DNA of 64,000 bases from Oscillospiraceae bacterium. GTDB lineage: Bacteria; Bacillota; Clostridia; Oscillospirales; Ruminococcaceae. Shown here one piece after another: positions 1 to 7,757 of this stretch (position 1 is the first letter of the stretch; each line of letters begins with the position of its first letter). The translations under genes and the position numbers were made by a program. The notes beneath the pieces were generated by a model that saw nothing but the letters and a program-made list of their open reading frames with translations, did no database searches and was not told the DNA's origin. The stretch spans positions 1 through 64,000 of the forward strand of contig JAFTYW010000008.1 in assembly GCA_017461245.1 (NCBI GenBank), given 5' to 3'.

Positions 1-78
1 ATGCCGTTCTTCTTTTGTCATATTTTTGCGGAGAGTTTTTGCAATAGGAACTATATTTTTATTGTGCTTATATTCCAT
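1..78 (-). CDS. DUF559 (endonuclease-like) protein, N-terminal fragment
   Basis: Only the first 26 codons are in the window; the gene runs leftward off the edge. The translation starts MEYKHNKN and continues through LRKNMTKEER, the typical N-terminal signature of small DUF559 proteins, which have a very-short-patch-repair/restriction endonuclease-like fold. A purine-rich ribosome binding site (GGAGGG) precedes the ATG. The family is about 120 residues, and its catalytic core would lie outside the window. Its cellular role is not established. A palindromic repeat half sits directly upstream, so its promoter may be inside or beyond that repeat. Called from the N-terminus alone. Confidence 0.7.
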   Translation of the reverse strand, partial: MEYKHNKNIVPIAKTLRKNMTKEERH

Positions 79-80
79 TA

Positions 81-136
81 CAATCCCTCCGTCTTTTTGC
101 TCCGCAAAAATCCACCTCCCTTTACACAAGGGAGGC
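81..136. repeat. Half copy of a palindromic dispersed repeat, ending in a terminator-like hairpin
   Basis: The stretch reads as the right arm of the self-complementary element found complete at 56101-56228: a CCCTCCGTC block, a TTTTTGC...GCAAAAA hairpin, then a tip hairpin in which CCTCCCTT (115-122) pairs with AAGGGAGG (128-135). The tip is followed by a T run on the + strand, so it could also terminate transcription. The tip sequence (TTGTG/TAAAG) matches the fragment at the far right end of the window rather than the TCTGACGA tip of the two inner copies. Confidence 0.6.
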
Positions 137-155
137 TTTTTTGTTTTTATGCTTT

Positions 156-1598
156 TTAGTCTTTTTTCCAGAAGCTTGGGATGAATACTATTAAGAGAGG
201 ATAAATTTCAAGTCTGCCGAGCAGCATCGCAAGCGACATAACGATTTTTGAAAATGCCGAATAGTCAGCATAGCTCGACATAGGGCCTACTCCTGCAAAG
301 CCGGGGCCTACGTTGTTAAAGCAGGAAACTGCCGCAGAAAAGTTTGTTTCGATGCCAAACGGCTCTGCTGACAGCACCAAAAAGGTTGCAATAATGCCGA
401 TCATATAAACCGCAAAATAGGTTGTTACACCGTCAAGGGTAGCCTCGTCAACGCTTTTCCCTTCAAGCTTTACCTTGGCAACCGAGCGGGGATGGATAAG
501 TCGGCGTATCTCTCTGCCGATTATCTTAAATACAAGCATAACCCTCGATATCTTAAGTCCACCCGCCGTTGAGCCTGCACAGGCACCGACAAATAGAAGG
601 ACAAAGAGCACACCCTTTGAGAATGCGGGCCATAGGTTAAAATCAGTGGTGGCATAGCCTGTTGTTGTAATGATTGATGAAACCTGAAATACTGCCTGAC
701 GCAACACCTCGGCAAAATTCTCATACATAGGATAAATGTTTATGCAGATTGCCGTAACCGCTACTACGACTATGCCAAGATAGCACCACAGCTCTCTGCT
801 TTGGAAAGCCATCTTTGCTTTGCGGATAAGGATGAAATAATAAAGGTTAAAGTTTACGCCGAAAATCAGCATAAATATCGCAATTACCCATTGCAAGTAG
901 GGGCTATAGCCCGCAAGGCCGTCTGCCTTTATGCTAAAACCGCCCGTTCCCGCCGTTCCGAATGCGTGAAGCAGACTATCAAAAAGCGACATTCCGCCGG
1001 CAAGCAAAAAGATGACCTGAATAACTGTTAAGACAATATAAATAATATACAGAATCTTAGCGGTGTCTTTAATTCTCGGCACAAGCTTTCCGACTATAGG
1101 ACCGGGAACCTCTGCACGAAGAATGTGAATAGAGCGATCGGACACATTGGGGAGCAGCGCCATAACAAAAACAAGCACTCCCATACCACCTATCCAATGG
1201 GTAAAGCTACGCCAGAACAGAAGTCCGTGACTCATGCTTTCCACGTCCCTAAGTATTGATGCACCGGTTGTTGTAAAACCGCTGACAGTTTCAAAAAAAG
1301 CATCTGCAAACGAGGGTATCTCCCCGCTTATCACAAAAGGGAGAGCGCCGATTGCCGACATTGAAAGCCAGACGAGCGCAACAATTGCAAAGCCCTCTCT
1401 TGCATATATAACGTGCGACGCAGGCTTTAGTAGCTTTGAAAGCAAAAGCCCCATAACAAGCGAAATAGCGGCTGTTATTAAAAACGCCAGCGTGCAGCTC
1501 TCCTTATAGTATATCGACACCGCAAGCGGAAGCACAAGTAGCGCAGAAAGCGCTATAAGTAGCTTTCCGAGGGTGTAAAAAATCATTCTGCGATTCAT
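156..1598 (-). CDS. trkH: TrkH-family potassium uptake channel subunit
   Basis: Integral membrane, ion-conducting subunit that imports K+ together with the cytoplasmic TrkA gate. The 480-residue length is normal. The four pore-loop repeats of the superfamily are visible: SGFTTTGAS at 106-114, TAGTGGFS at 215-222, SSIITTTGY at 307-315 and NNVGPG at 428-433, each between pairs of hydrophobic helices. The central Gly of each repeat lines the selectivity filter. The gene starts 17 bp after the trkA stop on the same strand, so the pair is almost certainly one transcript from the promoter upstream of trkA. KtrB is the closest alternative name; this family is not always separated from TrkH. The two-RCK TrkA partner favours TrkH. 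Confidence 0.95.
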   Translation of the reverse strand: MNRRMIFYTLGKLLIALSALLVLPLAVSIYYKESCTLAFLITAAISLVMGLLLSKLLKPASHVIYAREGFAIVALVWLSMSAIGALPFVISGEIPSFADAFFETVSGFTTTGASILRDVESMSHGLLFWRSFTHWIGGMGVLVFVMALLPNVSDRSIHILRAEVPGPIVGKLVPRIKDTAKILYIIYIVLTVIQVIFLLAGGMSLFDSLLHAFGTAGTGGFSIKADGLAGYSPYLQWVIAIFMLIFGVNFNLYYFILIRKAKMAFQSRELWCYLGIVVVAVTAICINIYPMYENFAEVLRQAVFQVSSIITTTGYATTDFNLWPAFSKGVLFVLLFVGACAGSTAGGLKISRVMLVFKIIGREIRRLIHPRSVAKVKLEGKSVDEATLDGVTTYFAVYMIGIIATFLVLSAEPFGIETNFSAAVSCFNNVGPGFAGVGPMSSYADYSAFSKIVMSLAMLLGRLEIYPLLIVFIPSFWKKD

Positions 1599-1615
1599 AT
1601 TTTTCCCTCTCGACC

Positions 1616-2974
1616 TTATCTTATGATGTCAGACAGGTCGTTCATCTGCTGACCTGCAGTAAGCACGACAACTCTATCGCCCGCCATAATGAAATCATTA
1701 CCTGATGGGATAAACGGCTTTTTATTGCGGATTATGCCTGCAATAAGGGTGTTGGGTTTGAGTTTCATATCACGAAGCAGAACCTCTTGATACTCAAAAT
1801 CAGGTGTAACCTTAAACTCAAGAGCCTCTGCCCTGCCATCAACAAGCTTATAGAGTCTTTCAACATTACTTCCAAGCGAATTCTGAATTGCTCTCGCGTG
1901 CCTTGAAAGAATATCAGAAACAACCTTTTTAGGAGAAACAATAGTTTCAAGACCAAGCTTTTCAGCCATCGTGGACAACTCGCCGCGGTTTACCTTTGTT
2001 ATAACCTTAGAAACATTTAAGCTGTTTGCAAAAATCGAGATAAGTATATTTTCCTCATCAATTCCGGTAAGTGAAACGAATGCATCTGTTGTAGCAATGC
2101 CCTCTTCCAAGAGAAGCTCCTGCTGGGCGCCGTCACCGTAGATAACGATTGCCTCGGGAAGCTGGCTACTGATTTCCTCGCATCTTTCTCTGTCTTTATC
2201 AATAATTTTAACGGTGTGACCTGTTGCAAGCAGAGACTTTGCAAGATAATAAGCCGTTGTGCTGGCGCCTAAGATCATAACGCTCTTTGCTTGCTTTTGG
2301 AAAAGGCCAAGGCGTTTTAAAAGCTTCTGAATTTCGGCAGGTGATGCGGTAAGGCCGATCTTGTCGCCGCCGCGGATAACAAAATTACCGTCTGGAATAA
2401 AAATCTCGTCCTCACGCTGAACCATGCCGATAAGGTAATTGCCGGGGTACTTCTTTCTGATTTCGGCAAGCGAAAGCCCATCAAAAAGCGAATCTGGCTT
2501 AAGTCTGAGTTCAATCATTTCAAACTGTCTTGCCGAGAAGGTTTCAATATTAACTGCGCTGGGAAATCTCAAAATATCGTAAAGGGCGCGGGCGACCATC
2601 TGCTCAGGATTTATCGAAACATTAAGGTCAAGCTGCTGCTTTACAAAGCCAAGGCTGTTTTCATTATAATGGGGACTTCTGATTCTCGAAATTGTGTTTT
2701 GTGCTCCCATTTTTTTAGCAAGGAAGCAGCTGAGCATATTTATCTCGTCAGAGCCTGTAACCGAAACGAAAAGCTCCGCCTGCTCTACTCCTGCCTCGGA
2801 AAGAATATTACAGTCGGTCGAAGCTCCGCAGATACACATAACGTCATAAATATTGGTAATTTCTTCAAGAGCCTTAGCAGAAATATCAAGAGCGACAATA
2901 TCATGCCCCTCTTTAGACAAGCTCGCAATAATCGTAGTTCCTATTTTTCCGCAACCCGCAACAATAATTTTCAT
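1616..2974 (-). CDS. trkA: TrkA potassium-channel regulatory protein
   Basis: Cytoplasmic gating subunit of the Trk K+ system; binds NAD(H) or other nucleotides and controls the TrkH pore. The 452 residues form two tandem RCK units. The first has a Rossmann nucleotide motif GCGKIG at 7-12 and a C-terminal RCK_C domain to about 215. The second Rossmann begins VMILGAS near 233 and is followed by another RCK_C domain. The first unit keeps the canonical GxGxxG; the second has GASTTA and may not bind nucleotide. It is the first gene of a two-gene leftward operon with trkH and has its own sigma-A-like promoter. Confidence 0.95.
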   Translation of the reverse strand: MKIIVAGCGKIGTTIIASLSKEGHDIVALDISAKALEEITNIYDVMCICGASTDCNILSEAGVEQAELFVSVTGSDEINMLSCFLAKKMGAQNTISRIRSPHYNENSLGFVKQQLDLNVSINPEQMVARALYDILRFPSAVNIETFSARQFEMIELRLKPDSLFDGLSLAEIRKKYPGNYLIGMVQREDEIFIPDGNFVIRGGDKIGLTASPAEIQKLLKRLGLFQKQAKSVMILGASTTAYYLAKSLLATGHTVKIIDKDRERCEEISSQLPEAIVIYGDGAQQELLLEEGIATTDAFVSLTGIDEENILISIFANSLNVSKVITKVNRGELSTMAEKLGLETIVSPKKVVSDILSRHARAIQNSLGSNVERLYKLVDGRAEALEFKVTPDFEYQEVLLRDMKLKPNTLIAGIIRNKKPFIPSGNDFIMAGDRVVVLTAGQQMNDLSDIIR

Positions 2975-3008
2975 TTATTATTTTCCTTTACATATAATAG
3001 GTGGCTTT

Positions 3009-3037
3009 ATTATACTACAATATTTATAATTTTTCCA
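3009..3037 (-). promoter_or_regulatory. Probable sigma-A promoter for trkA-trkH
   Basis: On the minus strand TGGAAA is followed after 17 bp by a perfect TATAAT, about 35 bp before the trkA start codon. The -10 is ideal and the -35 is weak. Confidence 0.55.
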
Positions 3038-3070
3038 CTATTTTGCAAAAAAATTATATCAGCGCAAAAT

Positions 3071-3101
3071 AAATGCCGCAAGCCTTTGGCTTGCGGCATT
3101 T
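3071..3101. terminator. Rho-independent terminator after the GH3 gene
   Basis: A perfect 14-bp stem (AAATGCCGCAAGCC with GGCTTGCGGCATTT) around a TTT triloop, followed on the minus strand by ATTTTG. It lies directly after the beta-glucosidase stop codon. Confidence 0.85.
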
Positions 3102-3103
3102 AT

Positions 3104-5440
3104 TTAATCAAGCTTTAAGAACATTTCAAGTATTCTTTTTACACAAATTTCAAGAGATGAGCGCTTGAGCTTTTTGCGGGAAAGCACCTCTTTTAATGAA
3201 TCAGGGAAACCTATCGGCATACGGATGTCGTTTCCTGCCTTGACGCAGTCGGGCTGATTGCAGGGAACCCACCAGTCGCTCGTTACCATTCCCTTAAAGC
3301 CCCACTCACCGCGAAGTATTCCCTCAAGCTGTTCGTAGCTTTCGCAGCATCTTCTGCCGTTTATGATGTTGTAACCCGTCATAACGGTCCAGGGGTCAGC
3401 CTCTTTAACACATATCTCAAAGCCCTTGAGATATATTTCTCTCAAGGTACGCTCGGAAAGGCGGCTGTCGCTGTAAATTCTGTTGCTTTCCTTATTGTTG
3501 CAGGCAAAGTGCTTTGCAGAGGATGCAACTCCCTGGCTCTGAATGCCCTTGACCTTAGCGGCAGCAAATTTTCCCGCGACCAGCGGATCCTCGCTGAAAT
3601 ACTCAAAGTTTCTGCCACACAAGGGATTTCTGTGAATGTTAAGGGCAGGTGTAAGCCAAACGGCAAGTCCGTTTTCCTTGCACTCTAAAGCGCCCGCTTT
3701 TCCTATCTCATACATAAGAGCGGTGTTCCAGCTGCAAGCGAGCAGAGTCGCGCAGGGGAATGCGGTTGTCGCAACGGCAACCTGCGGCAAAATTCTGACT
3801 CCTGCAGGGCCATCAACCGTCATAAAGGCGGGGATGCCGAGCCGCTCTATACCGCCCATTCCGCAGGTGTTGGCAACGCCGCGGTTGCTTATTCCGCTGA
3901 CCATAGCGACAAGCTCTTCGTCGGTCATCTGAGCCATAAATTCCTCGAGAGAGATTTTGCCCTCGGCAACCTCTTTAAACTGTGCAGGCTTTTCCCTCTC
4001 GGGAGCCTTTGCTGCATTTACATACTCTATTTCTGGGTACTTCTTTATCGGAAATTCGGGGAGAGCCTCAAAAGACCCATCAGAAAGCATTCTTTTTGCG
4101 ATCTTGTTAGGAGCGCAGAGCTGCGAAAGCTGCTCGACAACCACAAACGGCTCGCTGACTGTGTACTTTTCTTTTGCCTCTTTAAGATTTCGGCAACAGT
4201 TGCCCGCAAAAAAGCGGTACTCACCGCCCTCCAATACGTAGGCAGACATCTGGAGCTTGCCCAAATCGTCATAGCTTGCCATATCGGAAATTTTAAATGT
4301 AAGCTCAATATTTTGGCTCTCGTTTGGCTCTAAAAGACGAGTTTTCTCAAAGGCGGCAAGTTCTAAAGCAGGCTTTCCCAAAACGCCCTGCGGAGCGCTG
4401 TAATAGACCTGCACGACCTCTTTTCCCGCCATTTTGCCGATATTTTTAACCGAAACTTTGATCTTAACGCTATCCTCATCAAACTCGGCCTTAGGCTCGC
4501 TTATCTCAAAATCGGTGTAGGAGAGGCCGTAGCCGAAGGGGTAAACCACCTTGTCTTTTGCCTCGGGGATGGTCTCAAAATAGCGGTATCCGACGTAAAT
4601 ATCCTCGTAGTAGCAGACGTAATCGTTACTCTCGTGAAAGGTGTCTGCCGAGGGGTAGTCTGCAAAGGTTTTTGCAAATGTGTCAACAAGTTTGCCCGAG
4701 GGGTTTACATCGCCGCAAAGAATGTCAGCGACTGCAAGTCCTCCCTCCATTCCCGCCTTCCAGGCTAAAAGGGCGGCGTCTATCTTTTTGTTCTCCTTAA
4801 TATACGAAACATCTACCATACCGCCGACGTCAAGAACCACGACGCTATGCTCGAAGACCGCCGTTACATCGTCAATGAGCTTTTGCTCGGTGTCAGTGAG
4901 GTAAAAATCGCCCTTTTTAGCGCTTCTGTCCCAACCCTCTGCTGAAAAGCGGTGGATCGTTATTACTGCAATGTCGCACTCATCTGCTGCGGCCTTAACT
5001 AAACTTTCGGGCAGCTCTATCTCGTCAAAAAGCTTTTCCTCGTTGTGAAAAGCATCGTACTCGTTTAAAAGGGGCAACGCATAGTCGTAATAATATTTTG
5101 TGAGCGGCTCGTAGACCGAAAATCTCGGCTCTTTCTCTTTAAAACCCTCGTAAATATTTCGGGTGTAGGCGCAGTAGACCTGTCCGCTTCCGCCGCCGCC
5201 CTTGACATAGTCAATGCTACCGATGCCGAAAAGCGCAATGCGGCTTCCCTCAGTAAGCGGAAGGATGCCGTTGTTTTCAAGGAGCACCATTCCCTCGCCC
5301 GCCGCCCTTCTTGAGAGCTCAATATGCTCCTTACAACCGGTAACTTTTTTTCCGTTTTCACCGATAGGCGTGGTAAGATTGTACTTATATCTTGCCCAGC
5401 GCTCTGCCTTGGGTTTGTTTGAAGGACGAACTATGTTCAT
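3104..5440 (-). CDS. GH3 beta-glucosidase with reversed domain order
   Basis: Predicted cytoplasmic beta-glycosidase (no signal peptide) hydrolysing short beta-glucosides. About 778 residues. The usual GH3 C-terminal domain comes first (residues ~40-330, including LLENNGILPL and a GGGSGQV glycine loop), then a fibronectin III-like segment (KEVVQVYYSAP, ~335-420). The (beta/alpha)8 domain comes last (from ~500: VDGPAGVRI, then SAKHFACNNKE). The catalytic nucleophile is the Asp of VTSDWW near 722. Such inverted GH3 enzymes are known from Butyrivibrio and Ruminococcus. The ATG at 5438-5440 is preferred over the GTG two codons upstream because AGGAG lies 8 bp before the ATG but only 2 bp before the GTG. 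It is divergent from the AraC gene, which probably regulates it. Confidence 0.92.
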   Translation of the reverse strand: MNIVRPSNKPKAERWARYKYNLTTPIGENGKKVTGCKEHIELSRRAAGEGMVLLENNGILPLTEGSRIALFGIGSIDYVKGGGGSGQVYCAYTRNIYEGFKEKEPRFSVYEPLTKYYYDYALPLLNEYDAFHNEEKLFDEIELPESLVKAAADECDIAVITIHRFSAEGWDRSAKKGDFYLTDTEQKLIDDVTAVFEHSVVVLDVGGMVDVSYIKENKKIDAALLAWKAGMEGGLAVADILCGDVNPSGKLVDTFAKTFADYPSADTFHESNDYVCYYEDIYVGYRYFETIPEAKDKVVYPFGYGLSYTDFEISEPKAEFDEDSVKIKVSVKNIGKMAGKEVVQVYYSAPQGVLGKPALELAAFEKTRLLEPNESQNIELTFKISDMASYDDLGKLQMSAYVLEGGEYRFFAGNCCRNLKEAKEKYTVSEPFVVVEQLSQLCAPNKIAKRMLSDGSFEALPEFPIKKYPEIEYVNAAKAPEREKPAQFKEVAEGKISLEEFMAQMTDEELVAMVSGISNRGVANTCGMGGIERLGIPAFMTVDGPAGVRILPQVAVATTAFPCATLLACSWNTALMYEIGKAGALECKENGLAVWLTPALNIHRNPLCGRNFEYFSEDPLVAGKFAAAKVKGIQSQGVASSAKHFACNNKESNRIYSDSRLSERTLREIYLKGFEICVKEADPWTVMTGYNIINGRRCCESYEQLEGILRGEWGFKGMVTSDWWVPCNQPDCVKAGNDIRMPIGFPDSLKEVLSRKKLKRSSLEICVKRILEMFLKLD

Positions 5441-5474
5441 TTTCACCGCTCCTTATTTTAGAAATATAACTTTC

Positions 5475-5513
5475 TACTTGAATAATAAGATAAATTGTGC
5501 TATTATTCAAGTA
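5475..5513. promoter_or_regulatory. Symmetric divergent promoter/operator between the GH3 and AraC genes
   Basis: A perfect 13-bp inverted repeat (TACTTGAATAATA at 5475-5487, its complement at 5501-5513) is separated by 13 bp. Each arm carries both a -35 and a -10 element. On the + strand TTGAAT (5478-5483) is followed after 17 bp by TATTAT (5501-5506). On the minus strand TTGAAT (5505-5510) is followed after 17 bp by TATTAT (5482-5487). Both genes therefore have the same promoter superimposed on one DNA segment. The palindrome is also the best candidate operator for the AraC-type protein. Promoter geometry is read directly; regulator binding is inferred. Confidence 0.7.
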
Positions 5514-5556
5514 AATAAATTAAAAATTCAAGACAAAAAGTGCAGAGGTGATAAAG

Positions 5557-6351
5557 GTGCAGGATTTTTTTCGCGAGACCAAGACCAAACTCTATTTTGA
5601 ATATACCGACTCACTTAACTTCCCGCCGCATATTCACGACGACATTGAGCTTATCTACATTCGCCGCGGTAGCGGCTACGCATTTTGCGACGGAAAGGAA
5701 TATTACCTTTGCGACAACAGCTTTTTTATCACCTTTCCCAATCAAGTTCACCACTACAGCGACTGCCTTACGGGCGGCGACTACATTCTGCTTATCATAA
5801 AGCCGTCCCGCCTTTTCTCTTACGAAAATATGTTTTACGATGCTCTGCCGCAGTCCTCGCTCTACATTCCCAAAAAGGATGACGACAACCTCGCTTTTCT
5901 TCTCGAAACGGCGCTATCTGAGTTCCTGCGAGACGGCGACAGTCCGCAGATAACGGCATATCTTACCCTTGTTTTCGGCAAGCTGCTAAAAAATATCGAC
6001 GTGGAAAAAAGCCGCGTTTCGCGCGACTGCGTTTCAAGCATTTTGCAGTACTGCGCAAGGCATTACAAGGAAAACGTTACCATTTTCGACATTTCTGAAA
6101 GCCTGCACATAAGCCGAAGCCACATTTCGCACATTTTCAGCAGCCGCCTTAATATGAACTTCTGCGACTACATAAATTCCCTGCGCCTTTCTGACGCACT
6201 TAATCTCTTGGAGGATAAAAATCTACCCATAACAGAAATATCAGACCGCTCGGGTTTTTCGACCATCCGCACCTTTAACCGAGCCTTTCAAAAGCGCTTT
6301 GGCTCCTCCCCCTCGCAGTACCGCAAAGGGCTTACCCAAAAAAACACTTGA
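5557..6351 (+). CDS. AraC-family transcriptional regulator (cupin sensor + HTH)
   Basis: DNA-binding regulator of about 264 residues. The N-terminal half is a cupin-type sensor fold (HIHDDIELIYIRRG, then the FITFPNQVHHYS motif typical of sugar-responsive AraC proteins). The C-terminal ~100 residues hold the two helix-turn-helix motifs (ISESLHISRSHISHIF and ITEISDRSGFSTIRTFNRAF, closing with KRFGSSPSQYRK). GTG at 5557 is chosen because GAGGTGAT lies 4 bp upstream; a GTG three codons earlier has no room for a ribosome binding site. It is divergent from the GH3 gene and likely activates it in response to a glucoside. Its stop codon overlaps the promoter of the next gene. Confidence 0.9.
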   Translation: MQDFFRETKTKLYFEYTDSLNFPPHIHDDIELIYIRRGSGYAFCDGKEYYLCDNSFFITFPNQVHHYSDCLTGGDYILLIIKPSRLFSYENMFYDALPQSSLYIPKKDDDNLAFLLETALSEFLRDGDSPQITAYLTLVFGKLLKNIDVEKSRVSRDCVSSILQYCARHYKENVTIFDISESLHISRSHISHIFSSRLNMNFCDYINSLRLSDALNLLEDKNLPITEISDRSGFSTIRTFNRAFQKRFGSSPSQYRKGLTQKNT

Positions 6352-6376
6352 TTTTTACACCAAAAACCCATATAAT
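6348..6376 (+). promoter_or_regulatory. Sigma-A promoter overlapping the araC-like stop codon
   Basis: TTGATT, 17 bp, then a perfect TATAAT. Transcription would begin near 6383, immediately before the hairpin at 6387. Confidence 0.75.
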
Positions 6377-6386
6377 ACAAACAAAG

Positions 6387-6433
6387 GCAGCTTTCCGTGG
6401 TTTCTGTATCAAACACGGCAGGCTGCTTTTTTT
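6387..6433 (+). terminator. Terminator/attenuator hairpin at the 5' end of the nucleotidase-kinase leader
   Basis: GCAGC (6387-6391) pairs with GCTGC (6422-6426), and inside it CCGTG (6395-6399) pairs with CACGG (6414-6418). Seven T residues follow. The hairpin lies between a consensus promoter and the ribosome binding site of the next gene, so it can either end the araC-like transcript or attenuate the downstream one. Confidence 0.65.
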
Positions 6434-6449
6434 AAAAGGAGGCTTAGTT

Positions 6450-7568
6450 ATGAACAGAAAATATAGATTATCCACAGCGCTCGACGTTGACGATCTTTTA
6501 ATGGAGTGCACCTCTTATGCCATTCGTCTTGCAAACGAAAAGCACAAGTTTGACCCGCCCATGACCATCTACGAAAAGAGCAGCTGGGGCAAGAACGGAA
6601 CCCGTGCAGACTCTATCTACCCCTATTTCAGCGATTCAGAGTTTTACCGCACCCAACCCGTTTACGAGGGAGCAAAGGAGTTTGTACGCCGCCTCTCGCA
6701 GATGACCGAGGTTTACATTTCAACCGCCGTTCCCCCGCAGTTTATGGGTATCCGCGCCCAGAGAATTTTAGAGGAGTTTCCCGAAATTCCCGCCGACCAT
6801 ATCTACATGGGTTCGAGCAAGGACAAGATACAGACCGACATTCTCTTTGACGATGCTATGCACAACATCTTAAATTCCAAAGCAAAGTATCCCATTTTGA
6901 TGCGCCGTCCTTGGAACCACGATGCGACGGGTATGCTGGCGGTAAACAATTACGAGGAGTTTTTAAAGCTTGTTGAGGTCATCGCTGAAAGCTACTCGGT
7001 AAGCGCTGACGGCGGTTTTCGTGGCAAGCCTAAGATAGTTGTGCTTGTCGGCCCGTCGGGAAGCGGCAAATCAAAGATTGCAACAAGGCTACTCAAAAAG
7101 ACAGACAAGTACCAAAAGTTAATGAGTTACACCACCAACGACCCCACCGCAATCGAGGAAAACGCTTGGTACAACTACGTTTCACTTGAGCATTTTCGCG
7201 AAATGTGCGACAGCGGCGAGTTTTTGCAGTCAACAATGTACTCGGGACACGGCTACGGCTCGCGCAAGGCGGACGTTGACAGGATACTTTCGCAGGGCAA
7301 GTGGGTCTTAACCACAATGGACATCTGCGGTGCCATGGCGCTTCGCACCCATTTCAAGAACGTTGTTACCATTTATATAAAGCGTGATAAAAAGGCGCTG
7401 ATGGCAAACATTCTGCGCAAAAATTCCTCGATTGAGGATAAGGTAAACCGCCTCACCGCCATCGAATACGAGCAGAAAAACTTAGAGCTTTGCGACTACG
7501 TTGTGGACTTCGAGTCTTACGACGACGCCGTCGAGCAGATCATGGATATTCTTAATATCCCTAAATAA
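6450..7568 (+). CDS. Fusion of a HAD 5'(3')-deoxyribonucleotidase-like domain and a guanylate kinase-like domain
   Basis: About 372 residues, apparently cytoplasmic. Residues ~5-185 resemble NT5C-type HAD nucleotidases: DVDD at 12-15 (motif I), STA at 91-93 (motif II), a Lys in SSKDK (~122-125) and DD at 134-135 (motif IV). Residues ~194-372 resemble guanylate kinase: P-loop GPSGSGKS at 201-208, SYTT at 226-229, YGSRKADVDRIL, MDICGA, and a C-terminal VNRLTAIE helix. The Arg pair after SYTT that binds GMP in true guanylate kinases is absent (SYTTNDP), so the acceptor may not be GMP. The ATG at 6450 follows AAAGGAGG at a good distance. It appears monocistronic. Combined activity is unknown; a nucleotide-pool enzyme is inferred. 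Confidence 0.75.
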   Translation: MNRKYRLSTALDVDDLLMECTSYAIRLANEKHKFDPPMTIYEKSSWGKNGTRADSIYPYFSDSEFYRTQPVYEGAKEFVRRLSQMTEVYISTAVPPQFMGIRAQRILEEFPEIPADHIYMGSSKDKIQTDILFDDAMHNILNSKAKYPILMRRPWNHDATGMLAVNNYEEFLKLVEVIAESYSVSADGGFRGKPKIVVLVGPSGSGKSKIATRLLKKTDKYQKLMSYTTNDPTAIEENAWYNYVSLEHFREMCDSGEFLQSTMYSGHGYGSRKADVDRILSQGKWVLTTMDICGAMALRTHFKNVVTIYIKRDKKALMANILRKNSSIEDKVNRLTAIEYEQKNLELCDYVVDFESYDDAVEQIMDILNIPK

Positions 7569-7616
7569 AACTTTAGTAAAATGAAAAGCCCACAAATACT
7601 CTTGCCTTAAACCAAA

Positions 7617-7646
7617 AATCCAGCCGAAACCTCGGCTGGATTTTTC
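7617..7646 (+). terminator. Rho-independent terminator after the nucleotidase-kinase gene
   Basis: AATCCAGCCGA (7617-7627) pairs with TCGGCTGGATT (7632-7642) around AACC and is followed by TTT. Confidence 0.85.
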
Positions 7647-7682
7647 TGTTCTTTTACAAACTTTGCTAACCATTTAATATAT

Positions 7683-7757
7683 TTAGGGACAGACCTCTGG
7701 ACTGTCCGTATGTGTATTCGGCAAACGCCCTCGGACAGTCCGGAGGCCTGTCCCTAC
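7683..7757. repeat. REP-like inverted repeat with GGGACAG ends
   Basis: Two 26-bp arms (7683-7708 and 7732-7757) are inverted copies with three mismatches. Both start from TAGGGACAG and run to GGACTGTCCG. The 23 bp between them carry no gene. A related arm lies at 36556-36582. Confidence 0.7.

Noticed and set aside
6467..6475. TTATCCACA, a perfect DnaA-box sequence
   Set aside because: Single occurrence inside a coding sequence with no cluster, no AT-rich unwinding region and no dnaA/dnaN nearby, so not an origin.
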